Shown: positions 27,001 through 35,658, numbered from the stretch's first letter. The stretch: DNA of 64,000 nucleotides from Coriobacteriaceae bacterium AM100-PB1-1D-6A (GCA_027660625.1 JAQDNC010000001.1:310001-374000), one strand, 5' to 3'. Program-made: numbers and translations. Notes: a model not told the origin generated them from the letters alone.

Positions 27001-30000
27001 ACGCTCGCGATGGAAAACACGGCGTCCGGCTATAAGTACTGGCGTTTTGATATTAATGGCAAGGCTGCCAACTCTTATGCCACGGGCTACTACCCGAGCG
27101 ATGGCGACACGCTCGAGCTCGTGTACGAGGATCCCACGGGCACGGTTTCCACGCAGGTTTCCGCGACGTGTTCGGTCGTCGGCACCGACGCCAAGGGTGC
27201 TCAGCAGACCTGGGCCGCCGCTCAGAGCATTACGCTGAAGAAGGGCTCGACCGCGGCCGACCTCTCCGAGCAGCTCTTCAAGCAGACCGGCCTCAAGGCG
27301 GACTACGACCCCAACGGCTCCTGGGGCTGGGCGCTCAATTCGATCACGTCGCCCTTCGACTCCGGCCGCACGCTCGCCTACGACCCGACGACCGAAGCGT
27401 ACTGGCAGCTGTTCATCAACGGCAAGTCCTCCATGGTCGGCGCCGGCGGCTACACGCTCAAGGCCGGCGACTCCGTCGTCTGGTACTACTCGAAGTACAA
27501 CGACCCCGCTCCTGCCGATCAGCTTTCGGTAAGCTGCACCGTTATCGGCCAGGATGCTTCGGGCGCCCGGCAGACGTGGGCACAGCCTACGACAGCTCTC
27601 GTGGACGAGGGAACAACCGCTGCTGACCTTTCCGAGCAGATCTTTAAAAAGTCTGGCATTGGCGCCAAAACGGGGGAGAGCTCGTTTGGCTGGTATCTCG
27701 AGTCGCTGACCTCGCCGTTCGAAAAGAACGTGACCCTCTCGAGCGAGAAGGTTGACGAAAACACCTGGAAATATTGGCAGTTCTTTGTCAATGGCAAGCC
27801 TGTTGATGTTGGTGCGGGCGCCTATACGCTTAAGGCAAGCGACGAGATTGCTTGGGTCTATGGCTCCGACGGCACCATGCCTGGTCAGGTCTCCGTTTCG
27901 ATGGAGATCATCGGCAAGAAGGACGATAAGGCTCAGCGCTGGACTGATCCTTCGATGCAGGTGTTTGTCGAGGGCACGACGATCAAGGATGCCTCTGCTG
28001 CCTACTTCGATGCCGTTGGCGTCAAGTCCAAGATGTACGACCAATTTGGTTATTGGGGCGTTCACACTCTTGTCTCTCCGCTTGATGGCACCGAGCTGTC
28101 GGGTGCTTGGTCGTTCTTTGTCAACGGCGTTCCTGGGTCTCAGCTCGATAGCGACTATGTGCTCAAGTCGGGTGACAAGATCGTCTGGGCTTATGCTGCT
28201 GGCGATACCGTTCCTAATCCCGATGAAGTCGTAGTTGATCCGAGCGCTTCGCGCCCGACCGATTGGAAAGCCGACTGGAGCGGCAATTCCAATGCGGTGG
28301 TCGAGAACGTGTCCACGCCTACGGGCGCGCTGGCAAGCTCTTGGACGTTTGATTGGAAGGCCTATTCGGGCGCCACGTACCCCAACGCGAGCGAGCCGAT
28401 TGTCGTAAACGGCAATGTGTATCTCGCCGTCAACAAGCGCCTGCTTAAGATCGATGCCGAGTCGGGCAAGGTGCTGGCCGAGTCGAATCTTAAGACTGCG
28501 ATTGGCTACACGACGCGTCCGATTTATACGAACGGCTTGGTCATCGTCCCGCTCGATGGCGGTGCGGTCCAGGCTCTGACGGCCGATACGCTCACGACGG
28601 TTTGGGTTACCGACCCTGTGAGCAAAACTGCTCAGTCGAATTCTCAGCTGACGGTCGATGGCAACTATCTCTATGTCGGCACCGTTGATGTCGACTATGG
28701 TAAGGGCGTGTATAACAACGGCCATCTGACGCGCATCAATATCCTGACCGGTGCCGTTTCCTGGCAGCACGTCAACGCCGATGAGGGTTATTACTGGACG
28801 GGCGCTACCGTGGGTGACGGCTTTATTCTGGTTCCCACCAGCGCCGGTACCGTTGAGATGCTCAGCAAGTCTTCGGGCGCTGTGCTTGGAAGCGTTTCCG
28901 TTGGGGCTATCGTTAACTCCTCCTGTGTGCTCTCCGCCGACGGTAGCCATGCTTATCTGATTTCGCGCGATGGCAAGCTGCACGTTTTGGCGATTTCTGA
29001 CGGTAGTTCGCGTGATGCGGATGCCGCTTCGCGCATTTCCGAAGAGCGCGTCGTCGACCTGGGTCTTACGGGATGCGCCTGCATGCCTACGCTGTATGGC
29101 AACAAGCTGATTGTCGGCGGCGAGGTTTCCGGTGGCTCTGCGCTGGCGATTGTCGACCTTGATAATGACTTTGCTACGACGTTGGTTTCGTCTGCTGATG
29201 GCTCCGCGCTTCCCATCGGCGGCATCAAGGGCGCACCGCTCGTGAGCGCCCAGGCAGATGGCACGTATGTCTACTTCACGGTTAACTACGGTGCGACTTC
29301 CGACTATGTGAACTACACCTCGGGCGGCGGTGTCTATCGCTACAAGCTGGGTGACGCGCAGGCGACCGGTGCGTTTAGCGCAACGGGACACAACAACTAC
29401 TGCGACTCGCCGATTGCCTGCGACGCCAAGGGCAACCTCTACTACATCAACGATTCCGGCACGTTGTTCAAGCTGAATGGTGGCGTTAAGGTCTCGTTCG
29501 AGACTGGCGAGGGTTCCAAGGTCGATTTCCAGACTACGGCCGACGGCAAGCTGGTTAAGCCTGCCGATCCGACGCGTGAGGGCTACACCTTCGGTGGCTG
29601 GTACACCGATGAGGCTTGCACGGAGGCGTATGACTTCAGCACGCCGGTGACGGCCGATATGACGCTGTATGCCAAGTGGACCAAGAACGCCGTTAACCCT
29701 GACGGCAATGGCGGTTCTGGCTCTAACGGTGGCAGCGGCTCCGGCACTGGTGCTGGTACCGGCGCGGGCACTGGCTCCGGCTCGAAGGGTGGCGCTGTCG
29801 CCCCGGGTCAGAAGCCGGTGACCAAGACGACGGTGTCGACCAAGAGCGGGACCAAGGACAACAAGTCCGACAAGAAGGACTCCGACAAGTCCGACAAGAA
29901 GGACGAGAAGAAGTCTGACAAGAAGGACGGCAAGTCCGACAAGGCATCCGCTTCCACGACCACTGCCAAGAAGTCCACTGAGGCTTCCGCGCAGGAGTCT

Positions 30001-30111
30001 GGCCTCAACCCGCTCGCTATTGTCGGCATCGCGGCCGGCGTGATCGGCCTCGCGCTCATCGCCGTCTTCATGCTGACCAAGCGCGGCAAGGGTGACGGTA
30101 ATGCCCGATAA
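24082..30111 (+). CDS. Giant surface protein with Ig-like, four DUF4430, PQQ-propeller and InlB-type repeats
   Basis: 2009 residues, controlled by the B12 riboswitch just upstream. In order: signal peptide about 41-74 (GLVAFLAFAMAFGTTPAQLWA); Ala/Ser/Thr/Asp-rich linker to 187; six Ig-like repeats to about 895 (recurring YxWLASD, ..GKYLRV); four DUF4430 / transcobalamin C-terminal-like domains at about 902-1017, 1023-1142, 1147-1265 and 1268-1375, each with W-x-FFINGK-like and GDxVxWxY motifs; a PQQ-like beta-propeller about 1407-1802; an InlB B-repeat about 1803-1870 (GYTFGGWYTDEACTEAYDF); Gly/Ser then Lys/Asp/Ser stalk; a C-terminal transmembrane helix without LPxTG. Start ATG 24082 has AAGGGGG upstream; 24163 is an alternative. 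Corrinoid binding at the cell surface is inferred. Confidence 0.88.
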   Translation: MGELERSMRDDVGQPQGNAPSTDNGGQMDMFEDERKRASLRRHGAIARGVAKRGLVAFLAFAMAFGTTPAQLWADGAEGIAEAVAQATMPSEGAQATDGTADTTAAAADANDSAAGGSSETGDTGSAAPDNVSDDASDDPAASDPASATPASEASDTTAETGDATAVASEPSVAKAASRAADTFSSNNGVSVGKSQSPSRWAGSNFTAFIQSNTTLYANVWTSSSKRASASGCTYQWLAADISNKSDADNSAFVPVEGQTGASIVLDDALRTQLNGKCLRVRITDASGNVIYGPTKGANNQKLTATNTIKAPVPTKTALDAKSYVLIQSSADDSSSYSSVKAEILNPGTTLWANAYDGEAVPNKRIAAQGGWTYQWLASDTRDAEDSAYQVIPGQTGQSLTITDELASQLAGKYIRVKVVGDGQELYGPSSSFGTPASVGYNTPGPVAASDQIALGHIVLAYNGAEFGDDYENVPNANVGDTIKAAAYYLNYDTPTDLYGSDKVDFSWWVADSADGTFEQVATGDTFTVTKECANRYLKVVAKAKKGIPGSDSCETKAGRILPKGATTLDSVAFTNASKGAKDTGSTIEACAYKAVDYSSEPVTEGVTYTWRWSSVDPSSSAFDAKTDWHVVEGKTDSSFTIPDDYAKRWVSVSATAGDNTVEATTAVAVKAAGSHELFLAYLKKIVGDQSDDAKFVYKSGEKIGVTAFEKTSAGTKGAELTSDQLTYTWQIADSAQGPFTTLTDENAHRPSFVISQKYVGKYLKCIVDGGYNTDYASTRYAIVKGEDAKAYTLTSVNVASSGNLAQVGGTLTPTANYMATGDWGDYETALPEGSLVDYRWYLADDAEGTNAHELFGADETTGAITLPASAEGKYAYVVANAGNNDVKSTAWLVNSSDEKSLSVNVRVVGVSKHDVGQSYDLVDWVPTASFEWSSTQKMSAWDIFAKVLDDAGYSYSTDGGVPYSVTNPDKSQTLAMENTASGYKYWRFDINGKAANSYATGYYPSDGDTLELVYEDPTGTVSTQVSATCSVVGTDAKGAQQTWAAAQSITLKKGSTAADLSEQLFKQTGLKADYDPNGSWGWALNSITSPFDSGRTLAYDPTTEAYWQLFINGKSSMVGAGGYTLKAGDSVVWYYSKYNDPAPADQLSVSCTVIGQDASGARQTWAQPTTALVDEGTTAADLSEQIFKKSGIGAKTGESSFGWYLESLTSPFEKNVTLSSEKVDENTWKYWQFFVNGKPVDVGAGAYTLKASDEIAWVYGSDGTMPGQVSVSMEIIGKKDDKAQRWTDPSMQVFVEGTTIKDASAAYFDAVGVKSKMYDQFGYWGVHTLVSPLDGTELSGAWSFFVNGVPGSQLDSDYVLKSGDKIVWAYAAGDTVPNPDEVVVDPSASRPTDWKADWSGNSNAVVENVSTPTGALASSWTFDWKAYSGATYPNASEPIVVNGNVYLAVNKRLLKIDAESGKVLAESNLKTAIGYTTRPIYTNGLVIVPLDGGAVQALTADTLTTVWVTDPVSKTAQSNSQLTVDGNYLYVGTVDVDYGKGVYNNGHLTRINILTGAVSWQHVNADEGYYWTGATVGDGFILVPTSAGTVEMLSKSSGAVLGSVSVGAIVNSSCVLSADGSHAYLISRDGKLHVLAISDGSSRDADAASRISEERVVDLGLTGCACMPTLYGNKLIVGGEVSGGSALAIVDLDNDFATTLVSSADGSALPIGGIKGAPLVSAQADGTYVYFTVNYGATSDYVNYTSGGGVYRYKLGDAQATGAFSATGHNNYCDSPIACDAKGNLYYINDSGTLFKLNGGVKVSFETGEGSKVDFQTTADGKLVKPADPTREGYTFGGWYTDEACTEAYDFSTPVTADMTLYAKWTKNAVNPDGNGGSGSNGGSGSGTGAGTGAGTGSGSKGGAVAPGQKPVTKTTVSTKSGTKDNKSDKKDSDKSDKKDEKKSDKKDGKSDKASASTTTAKKSTEASAQESGLNPLAIVGIAAGVIGLALIAVFMLTKRGKGDGNAR

Positions 30112-31003
30112 GCCCAAGGGGACCAACGGGCAGCAGCCCGACTCCTCGTTTATCCAGCTCGACGATGCAAAGCAAAAGGGCGCCGCTTCGGCGGCGTCCG
30201 CCCCGCGGCGCAAGGCGATGCTTGGCGCTCTGACCGCGGTTTGTATCGCGTTGATCGTCGTATCGCTGGGCTTTGTCCACCCCTCCGAGAGCGGCGCCTG
30301 GTCCATTGATTGGATCGTCCAGACCGTGACGGGGGAGAGCGTCGTCGCCAATGATGCCAAGGTGCCTGGTTCGGCTGCTGCTTCTAGCAAGGCCGACTCC
30401 AAGAATTCCAAGGTTTCGGGCGATGCGAAAGATAAGTCCAAGGACTCGGGTGACGCCAAGGGCGATTCCGAGTCTTCGAACAAGAGCTCGGATAAAAACT
30501 CGGAAGGCAAAAAGTCCGAAGAGCAGGATGGCAAGAAGTCTGGCGAAGCATCGGTTTCTCAGAATACCGGAGCTGCCGATACGACCAACACGTCTGGCGG
30601 TGCCTCTTCGGGCGGTGGCCAGTCGTCTGGCGGGGCCACGGCCTCTAACGGCGGAGGCGCTTCCACGGGCGGCCAGGGTGGCTCGCAGGAGTCTGGATAC
30701 GTTACTGTGTCGGTCTCGGTTACGTCGAGTGCCGTGGGCAATCCTGTGTCCGCCGGCGGCACCTATACCTTTAACGAAGGTGCCACCGTCTACGACGCCC
30801 TATGCGCGCTCGGGCTTTCCGTCAACGCACACGGCTCATCGTACGGCACGTATGTCGCCGCGATCGGCGGTTTGGCCGAGAAGCAGTATGGCGGCACGAG
30901 CGGTTGGATGTACTCTGTCAACGGCTCGACGCCCATGACGGCCTGCAGCAACTACGTTCTCTCCAACGGCGACAACGTCGTCTGGTATTACGTAACAGGC
31001 TAG
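30101..31003 (+). CDS. Membrane-anchored DUF4430 (transcobalamin-like) protein
   Basis: 300 residues: a short cytoplasmic part, one transmembrane signal-anchor at about 38-60 (MLGALTAVCIALIVVSLGF), a Ser/Lys/Asp/Gly-rich spacer of about 120 residues, and one DUF4430 domain at about 205-300 (ATVYDALCALGLSVN, GGTSGWMYSVNGSTP, NGDNVVWYYV). ATG 30101 overlaps the end of the giant gene by 11 bases and has AAGGG upstream, so both are translated from one B12-controlled mRNA. It could hand ligand on from the larger protein, which is inference. Confidence 0.85.
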   Translation: MPDKPKGTNGQQPDSSFIQLDDAKQKGAASAASAPRRKAMLGALTAVCIALIVVSLGFVHPSESGAWSIDWIVQTVTGESVVANDAKVPGSAAASSKADSKNSKVSGDAKDKSKDSGDAKGDSESSNKSSDKNSEGKKSEEQDGKKSGEASVSQNTGAADTTNTSGGASSGGGQSSGGATASNGGGASTGGQGGSQESGYVTVSVSVTSSAVGNPVSAGGTYTFNEGATVYDALCALGLSVNAHGSSYGTYVAAIGGLAEKQYGGTSGWMYSVNGSTPMTACSNYVLSNGDNVVWYYVTG

Positions 31004-31025
31004 GGATCTCAACATAACGCACGGA

Positions 31026-31064
31026 ACGGGCAGCTCGGACAAACATCCAGGCCGCCCGTTTTTT
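31026..31064 (+). terminator. Terminator of the B12-controlled operon
   Basis: ACGGGC (31026) pairs with GCCCGT (31054-31059), extended by GC/GC, followed by TTTTTT. Confidence 0.75.
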
Positions 31065-31067
31065 GAT

Positions 31068-31250
31068 GCGAATGGGACGGAGTTTCCCAATCAAGGCTCA
31101 ACCGGAAAGCGCATCCCACTTTTGAGCTGAATTCTGGGATGCACTTTCCGGTTGGAGTTCTATTGGGAAACTGTGTCCCGTTTTGAGGTCCTATTCTGGG
31201 ATGCGGTTTCCCCGGGGAGGCCCATGGGAAAGCGTGTCCCATTTCGGCAT
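31068..31250. repeat. Array of alternating inverted half-sites
   Basis: Six related ~20-base units alternate in orientation, e.g. ATGGGACGGAGTTTCCCAAT, AACCGGAAAGCGCATCCCAC, TGGGATGCACTTTCCGGTT, ATTGGGAAACTGTGTCCCGT, TGGGATGCGGTTTCCCC and ATGGGAAAGCGTGTCCCAT. Neighbouring units are inverted complements and can form nested hairpins. No ORF is supported in this gap. Confidence 0.7.
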
Positions 31251-31299
31251 CGTGATCCGTCTCGTGCGCTCTTATCGGCAATTATAGAAAGCTCGGCAA

Positions 31300-31338
31300 A
31301 CAAAAAGCCGGCTGGAACGTGATGTTCCAGCCGGCTTT
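31300..31338 (-). terminator. Terminator downstream of GtrA gene
   Basis: Perfect 15-bp stem AAAGCCGGCTGGAAC / GTTCCAGCCGGCTTT; on the minus strand the hairpin is followed by a T-run. Confidence 0.8.
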
Positions 31339-31362
31339 GCGTTCAAGCATATGTTCGGCAAT

Positions 31363-31770
31363 CTACGACCTTGCGCCCTCGAGGAAGAAGCGGCGGCTAA
31401 AGTAGTTGTACCAGGTGACCAAGAATGTGGCGATGGCCTTCATGGCCTGGTAGCCGATGCTCAAAAACGTGACGCCCACAAACATATACAGGTCGTTGAG
31501 GCCCAGGCCAATCACCGACAGGATGGTGAAGATCGTGAACTCGCGCTTGCGGCTCATGCCCTCGCGGTGGTCGAACACGTACTTCATGCTGAGCCAGTAG
31601 TTGACCACGACGGACGTGACAAACGAAATCGTGGTGCTCATCAAAAAGTCCAGGTGGAACAGCTCGACAAGCGCAATGAGCATGCCCCAGTCGATGCCAA
31701 AGGAGATAAGTCCCACGACAGCGAACTTGAGGAACTGCTTCGTATGAGGTTGTGCCAGTGCCTTGCGCAC
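31363..31770 (-). CDS. GtrA-family membrane protein (first of two)
   Basis: 135 residues with four hydrophobic segments, basic N-terminus (KQFLKFAVVGLISFGIDW) and the family block YWLSMKYVFDHREGMSRKREF. GtrA proteins are thought to move lipid-linked sugars across the membrane for glycan modification. A second GtrA gene lies upstream on the same strand; both share MKYVF and EGMSR.REF, so they look like an old duplication. Bases 31771-31988 between them show no gene. Confidence 0.88.
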   Translation of the reverse strand: MRKALAQPHTKQFLKFAVVGLISFGIDWGMLIALVELFHLDFLMSTTISFVTSVVVNYWLSMKYVFDHREGMSRKREFTIFTILSVIGLGLNDLYMFVGVTFLSIGYQAMKAIATFLVTWYNYFSRRFFLEGARS

Positions 31771-31988
31771 GTAATCACATCCAATGCGTTGATGAATCGA
31801 GCAGAGGATACTTTAGAGCTTTTGCAAGGGAAACGTAAGGTCTTTGCCAAGAACTATACGAACTCGCCAAATTTTCAAGAGACAATCCGCAAACGTGCCA
31901 AATTTACCCGTAAACGAGTAGGGCCCGTGGACGATGCTGCGCTGAGCGCATGCCGTCCGCGGGCCCCGTACACTGCGAGAACGCCGAG

Positions 31989-32384
31989 CTACTTGGTCTC
32001 GTCGCCCTCTAGGAAGATCTTGCGGGTTACAAAGTTGTAGACCATGACGAGCGCGGTGGCGCAAATCTTGGCGATATTGGCCTCGAGCCCCAGGCCGGCG
32101 TTGAGTGCCAGCACGATACCGTCGTTAAGTGCCAGACCGATGACGGACAGCACGACAAAGATGATGAACTCGCGGTGGCGGCTCATGCCCTCCTTGTGCG
32201 CAAACACGTACTTCATGCTCGCGACGTAGTTAAAGATAAGCGAGACGATAAAGCCGCTGGTGTTGGCGATGAGGATGTTGAGGCCCAGACCGTAGTGGAG
32301 CAGATTCATGATGCCAAAGTCGATGACCGTGGCAATGACGCCGACGACGCCAAACTTCATGATCTGCGCAAGGAGCTTTTGCAT
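31989..32384 (-). CDS. GtrA-family membrane protein (second of two)
   Basis: 131 residues from 32384 (AAGG and AGG just upstream); a longer reading from 32447 lacks a leader. Four predicted membrane segments, IMKFGVVGVIATVIDFGI at the start, and FNYVASMKYVFAHKEGMSRHREF in the middle match the family. The likely role is lipid-linked glycan translocation. It is encoded 78 bases downstream of fbp on the same strand, perhaps co-transcribed. Confidence 0.88.
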   Translation of the reverse strand: MQKLLAQIMKFGVVGVIATVIDFGIMNLLHYGLGLNILIANTSGFIVSLIFNYVASMKYVFAHKEGMSRHREFIIFVVLSVIGLALNDGIVLALNAGLGLEANIAKICATALVMVYNFVTRKIFLEGDETK

Positions 32385-32462
32385 GGTACCTGCCTTAAGC
32401 TGGCGCCGGGGCGCCGCGGGGATGACAAACGCAGAAAGTTTAGCCAATCCCCGCAGGCATCG

Positions 32463-34379
32463 CTAGATTCGCTCCTCGATAGCACCGTTTCTATACGCAT
32501 CGAGCAGCTGGCGCAGGTCCTGGATCTGGCCACGGATCTTGGCGCCGGAATCGGTGTCGCTCACCATGCGGCGACGGTCGGCCTGGTCAAAGCGATTAGT
32601 CTCGCTCGCAATGTCCACGTTGCGGGTGAGCGCCTCGGCAACCGTCGTAAAGGCCTGGTGCGACTTAAGGCGGCATCCGCGCGAACTCGAGATGAGCGTG
32701 TATCCGGCGATGCCCGTCTTGGGGTGGTAGGCGCGGCAGAAGCCGCCATCGATGACCAGCAGTTTGCCGTCGGCGCGGATGGGCTGCTCGCCCTTGGTGG
32801 TTTTAACGGGCGTGTGGCCGTTGATGATGTGACCGGTCGGCGAACATGCCATGGGGACGACGCCGAACTCGTGCATGATGTCGTCGCAGACCGAGGGCGA
32901 CGTGGTGAGCGTGTAGTACGGGTCCATCGGCTCGACCCAGGTGCTCTTGTCGGCGATATAGGCGCGCTCAAAGGTACGCACCAGACGTCCGCTGGCGGGT
33001 GAGTTAAAGCCGATCCACAGGTACCACATCCAGTCGAGGGCGTCACGGTCGCCGGTGCGCCAGGCACGGCGGGCGATATGGTCGCAAAAATCGAAATAAT
33101 CGCGGCCGGCGTGCCACGTGCCCAGGCAGTTCATACTGCTAAAGGTGCCGTCCTCATTGAGCGGCACGCAGCCGTGGAACAGCAGGTTGCCGTTGGTGAC
33201 CTTGTACATCGAGCCGTGCATGTAGAGGAAATCGATATGGCGATGCAGGTGATCGGCGGTGGCGAACTCGGACACGAGCTTGTCGATGATGTGCTGCTCC
33301 TGGGGCGTGAGCGTGTAGGGATCCGCCGGGTCGACGGTGGGGAAGTCGTTGGTCGTGAGCGGCCACACGCTGCCGTCGGCGAGCGTGACCGCGCCGGTGT
33401 CGTGGTCGATCTTGTCGAGCAACAGGCGGTCGGTCATGTCGAACTCGGGGTGGCGCTGGATAATCTGGCCCTCGAGTTTAAAGAGCAGCACGTTGATGGC
33501 CTTGATGAGCGGGGTGATGGACTCGCCAGCGGTGTAGGTGGCGTCGGCGAAGGCGACAAGCTCGCGCAGGGAGATGCCGTAATCGTTCTCGAGGATCTCG
33601 TAATTGTCGTAGCGCAGGTTGTTGCGCAGCACCGTGGCGATGCAGGCGGGCTCGCCGGCCGCAGCGCCCATCCACAGCAGGTCGTGGTTGCCCCACTGGA
33701 TGTCGAGCGAATGGTAGGTGAGCAGACGGTCCATAATCTTGGTCGCGCCGCCGCCGCGGTCAAAGATGTCACCCACCAGGTGCAGATGGTCGACAGCCAG
33801 GCGCTTGATGAGCGAGGCGAGCGACTCGATAAAGTCGTCGGCGCTCGCGGTCTCCAGGATGGACTCCACGATGCGCTCGTGATAGCGCACGCGATAGTTG
33901 TTCTCGTCCGGGTGCGTGTGCAGCAACTCGTCGATGATGTAGGCGTAATCACGCGGGATGGCCTTACGCACCTTGGAGCGGGTGTAGCGGCTCGAAAGCG
34001 AGCGTGCAACGATAATGAGCTGGTCGAGCATTGTCTTGTACCAGACGGGCGAGTCCTTGTGCTGATCGCGGGCCAGTTGAATTTTCTCGCGCGGGTAGTA
34101 AATCAGCGTGCACAGCTCGCCCTTTTCGTCAAAGGAGAGAGTGTCGCCAAAAATTTCGTCAACATGCTCGCGGACAACGCCCGAGCAGTTGTTGAGGATG
34201 TGCATAAAGGCTTCGTACTCGCCATGCACATCGCTCATAAAATGCTCGGTGCCCTTGGGCAGGTTGAGGATGGCCGACAGATTGATGATCTCGGTAAATG
34301 CAGATTGTTCGGTGGGGAATTGTCTCGACAGCAGTCGCAGATACTTGAAGTCTTGCGGTTTGCGATCGAATACGACCAT
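32463..34379 (-). CDS. fbp: Fructose-1,6-bisphosphatase, class III
   Basis: Removes the 1-phosphate of fructose-1,6-bisphosphate in gluconeogenesis. At 638 residues it has the size of the class III (Bacillus-type) enzyme. The metallophosphatase motifs are all visible: HFMSDVHGEYEAF, HLVGDIFDRGGGA, QWGNHDLLWMG and the distal INGHTPVKTTKGE. Start MVVFDRKPQDFKYLRLLS matches the usual N-terminus. Transcribed divergently from a DegV gene across a 319-base region with a palindrome. Confidence 0.95.
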   Translation of the reverse strand: MVVFDRKPQDFKYLRLLSRQFPTEQSAFTEIINLSAILNLPKGTEHFMSDVHGEYEAFMHILNNCSGVVREHVDEIFGDTLSFDEKGELCTLIYYPREKIQLARDQHKDSPVWYKTMLDQLIIVARSLSSRYTRSKVRKAIPRDYAYIIDELLHTHPDENNYRVRYHERIVESILETASADDFIESLASLIKRLAVDHLHLVGDIFDRGGGATKIMDRLLTYHSLDIQWGNHDLLWMGAAAGEPACIATVLRNNLRYDNYEILENDYGISLRELVAFADATYTAGESITPLIKAINVLLFKLEGQIIQRHPEFDMTDRLLLDKIDHDTGAVTLADGSVWPLTTNDFPTVDPADPYTLTPQEQHIIDKLVSEFATADHLHRHIDFLYMHGSMYKVTNGNLLFHGCVPLNEDGTFSSMNCLGTWHAGRDYFDFCDHIARRAWRTGDRDALDWMWYLWIGFNSPASGRLVRTFERAYIADKSTWVEPMDPYYTLTTSPSVCDDIMHEFGVVPMACSPTGHIINGHTPVKTTKGEQPIRADGKLLVIDGGFCRAYHPKTGIAGYTLISSSRGCRLKSHQAFTTVAEALTRNVDIASETNRFDQADRRRMVSDTDSGAKIRGQIQDLRQLLDAYRNGAIEERI

Positions 34380-34406
34380 GAAACACCTTCCGATGTGATT
34401 GGTAAA

Positions 34407-34437
34407 ACTGATAAATCAGGGTCAAACGTTTATCAGT
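34407..34437. promoter_or_regulatory. Palindrome in the fbp-degV divergent region
   Basis: ACTGATAAA (34407-34415) and TTTATCAGT (34429-34437) form a perfect 9-bp inverted repeat, a possible operator. TTGGTAAA also recurs at 34399, 34493 and 34621. The rest of 34380-34698 shows no gene. Confidence 0.4.
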
Positions 34438-34698
34438 ATGCGCCGCTTTTGTTTCGATTGGGGATGGGAGGTCAAAACGTTGGCCGAACGGTTTGGTAAA
34501 TCGGTTTAGTTGAGGTAGATATGGCGGTTGAATGGAGACGTAGGGTCGTTTTTGCAGGCGCATACCTTCGAGATCGATAGAGATGATGACGGTAAAGATG
34601 TTCACTACCTTTGGTTCAATTTGGTAAATAGTGGACATTTGTACCGTATTCACGCTTGCTGTGCGATAATTTGCGCAGTAATGAGTAAGGAGCCTCAT

Positions 34699-35589
34699 AT
34701 GAGTGATTTTGTCCTGACCTGTGAATCCGCCGCCGATCGAACCCGTGAGTTCTTTGAATCGCGCAATATCCCTGTCGTGTGTTTTCATTACGAGATCGAC
34801 GATGTTGTCTATACGGACGACCTGTATCAGTCGATTGCGCCGGACGAGTTTTTTGCCCAGATTGCCGCGGGCGCCATGCCCAAGACGTCTCAGGTGAGCG
34901 TGGGTGAGTACGAGGAGTTTTGGGAGCCGTTTGTTGCCGAGGGTAAAGACGTGCTGCATCTGACGTTGTCGTCGGGTATTTCGGGCACGTATGGATCGGC
35001 CTGCGTTGCGGCGCAGATGCTCGCGGATCGCTATCCCCAGGGCGGCAAGGTGCGCGTCATCGATTCGCTGGCGGCGTCTTCGGGCTTTGGCCTGCTGGCG
35101 GAATGTGCCGCCGACGTGCGCGATAGCGGCGCTTCGCTCGACGAGACGGCCGCTTGGATTGAGGAGCATAAACTCAACCTTCACCATTGGTTCTTCTCGA
35201 CCGATCTGTCGAGTTACCTGCGCGGCGGTCGCATTTCGGCCGCGAGCGCGATCATCGGCACGGCGCTCAAGATTTGCCCGCTCATGACCGTCGATTGCGA
35301 GGGTAGGCTGTCGCCACGTGAGAAGATCCGCACCAAGAAGCGCGCGATTTCCGAGATGGCTAAGACCATGATGGCACACGTGCAGGACGGTGCGGATTAT
35401 TCGGGTAAGTGCATCTTGTCCCATTCGGCGTGCCGTGAGGATGCCGAGGCCGTTGCGACGCTGATTGAGAAACAGGTCCCGCAGCTCAAAGGTAAGATCG
35501 AGATCAACAATATCGGTGCTCTGATCGGTTCTCATACCGGGCCTGGTACGGTGGCGCTCTTCTTTATGGGCGACAAGCGCGTGGATTAA
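34699..35589 (+). CDS. DegV family fatty-acid-binding protein
   Basis: 296 residues. DegV proteins (FakB) bind fatty acids and present them to the FakA kinase for phosphorylation and phospholipid synthesis. Seen: VLTCESAADRTREF, KTSQVSVGEYEEF, LSSGISGTYGSA, the Ser/Gly-rich acyl-phosphate region, and RGGRISAASAIIGTALKICPLM. AGGAG seven bases before ATG 34699 sets the start. No fakA is nearby; a second DegV gene lies at 48.8 kb. Confidence 0.9.
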   Translation: MSDFVLTCESAADRTREFFESRNIPVVCFHYEIDDVVYTDDLYQSIAPDEFFAQIAAGAMPKTSQVSVGEYEEFWEPFVAEGKDVLHLTLSSGISGTYGSACVAAQMLADRYPQGGKVRVIDSLAASSGFGLLAECAADVRDSGASLDETAAWIEEHKLNLHHWFFSTDLSSYLRGGRISAASAIIGTALKICPLMTVDCEGRLSPREKIRTKKRAISEMAKTMMAHVQDGADYSGKCILSHSACREDAEAVATLIEKQVPQLKGKIEINNIGALIGSHTGPGTVALFFMGDKRVD

Positions 35590-35630
35590 TTTGCCCCATC
35601 ACGTCGCTGTATGATTGCTCAAACGAAAAC

Positions 35631-35658
35631 GGCCCGCCTCACGTTGGTGAGGCGGGCC
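35631..35658. terminator. Hairpin between convergent genes
   Basis: Perfect 12-bp stem GGCCCGCCTCAC / GTGAGGCGGGCC with a four-base loop; T-runs are weak on both sides. Confidence 0.6.

Noticed and set aside
25792..30534. A 1580-codon open frame on the minus strand
   Set aside because: It lies antisense to the giant surface-protein gene. It arises from codon bias in Ala/Gly/Asp/Ser-rich sequence, has no leader, and its product shows no recognisable domains.
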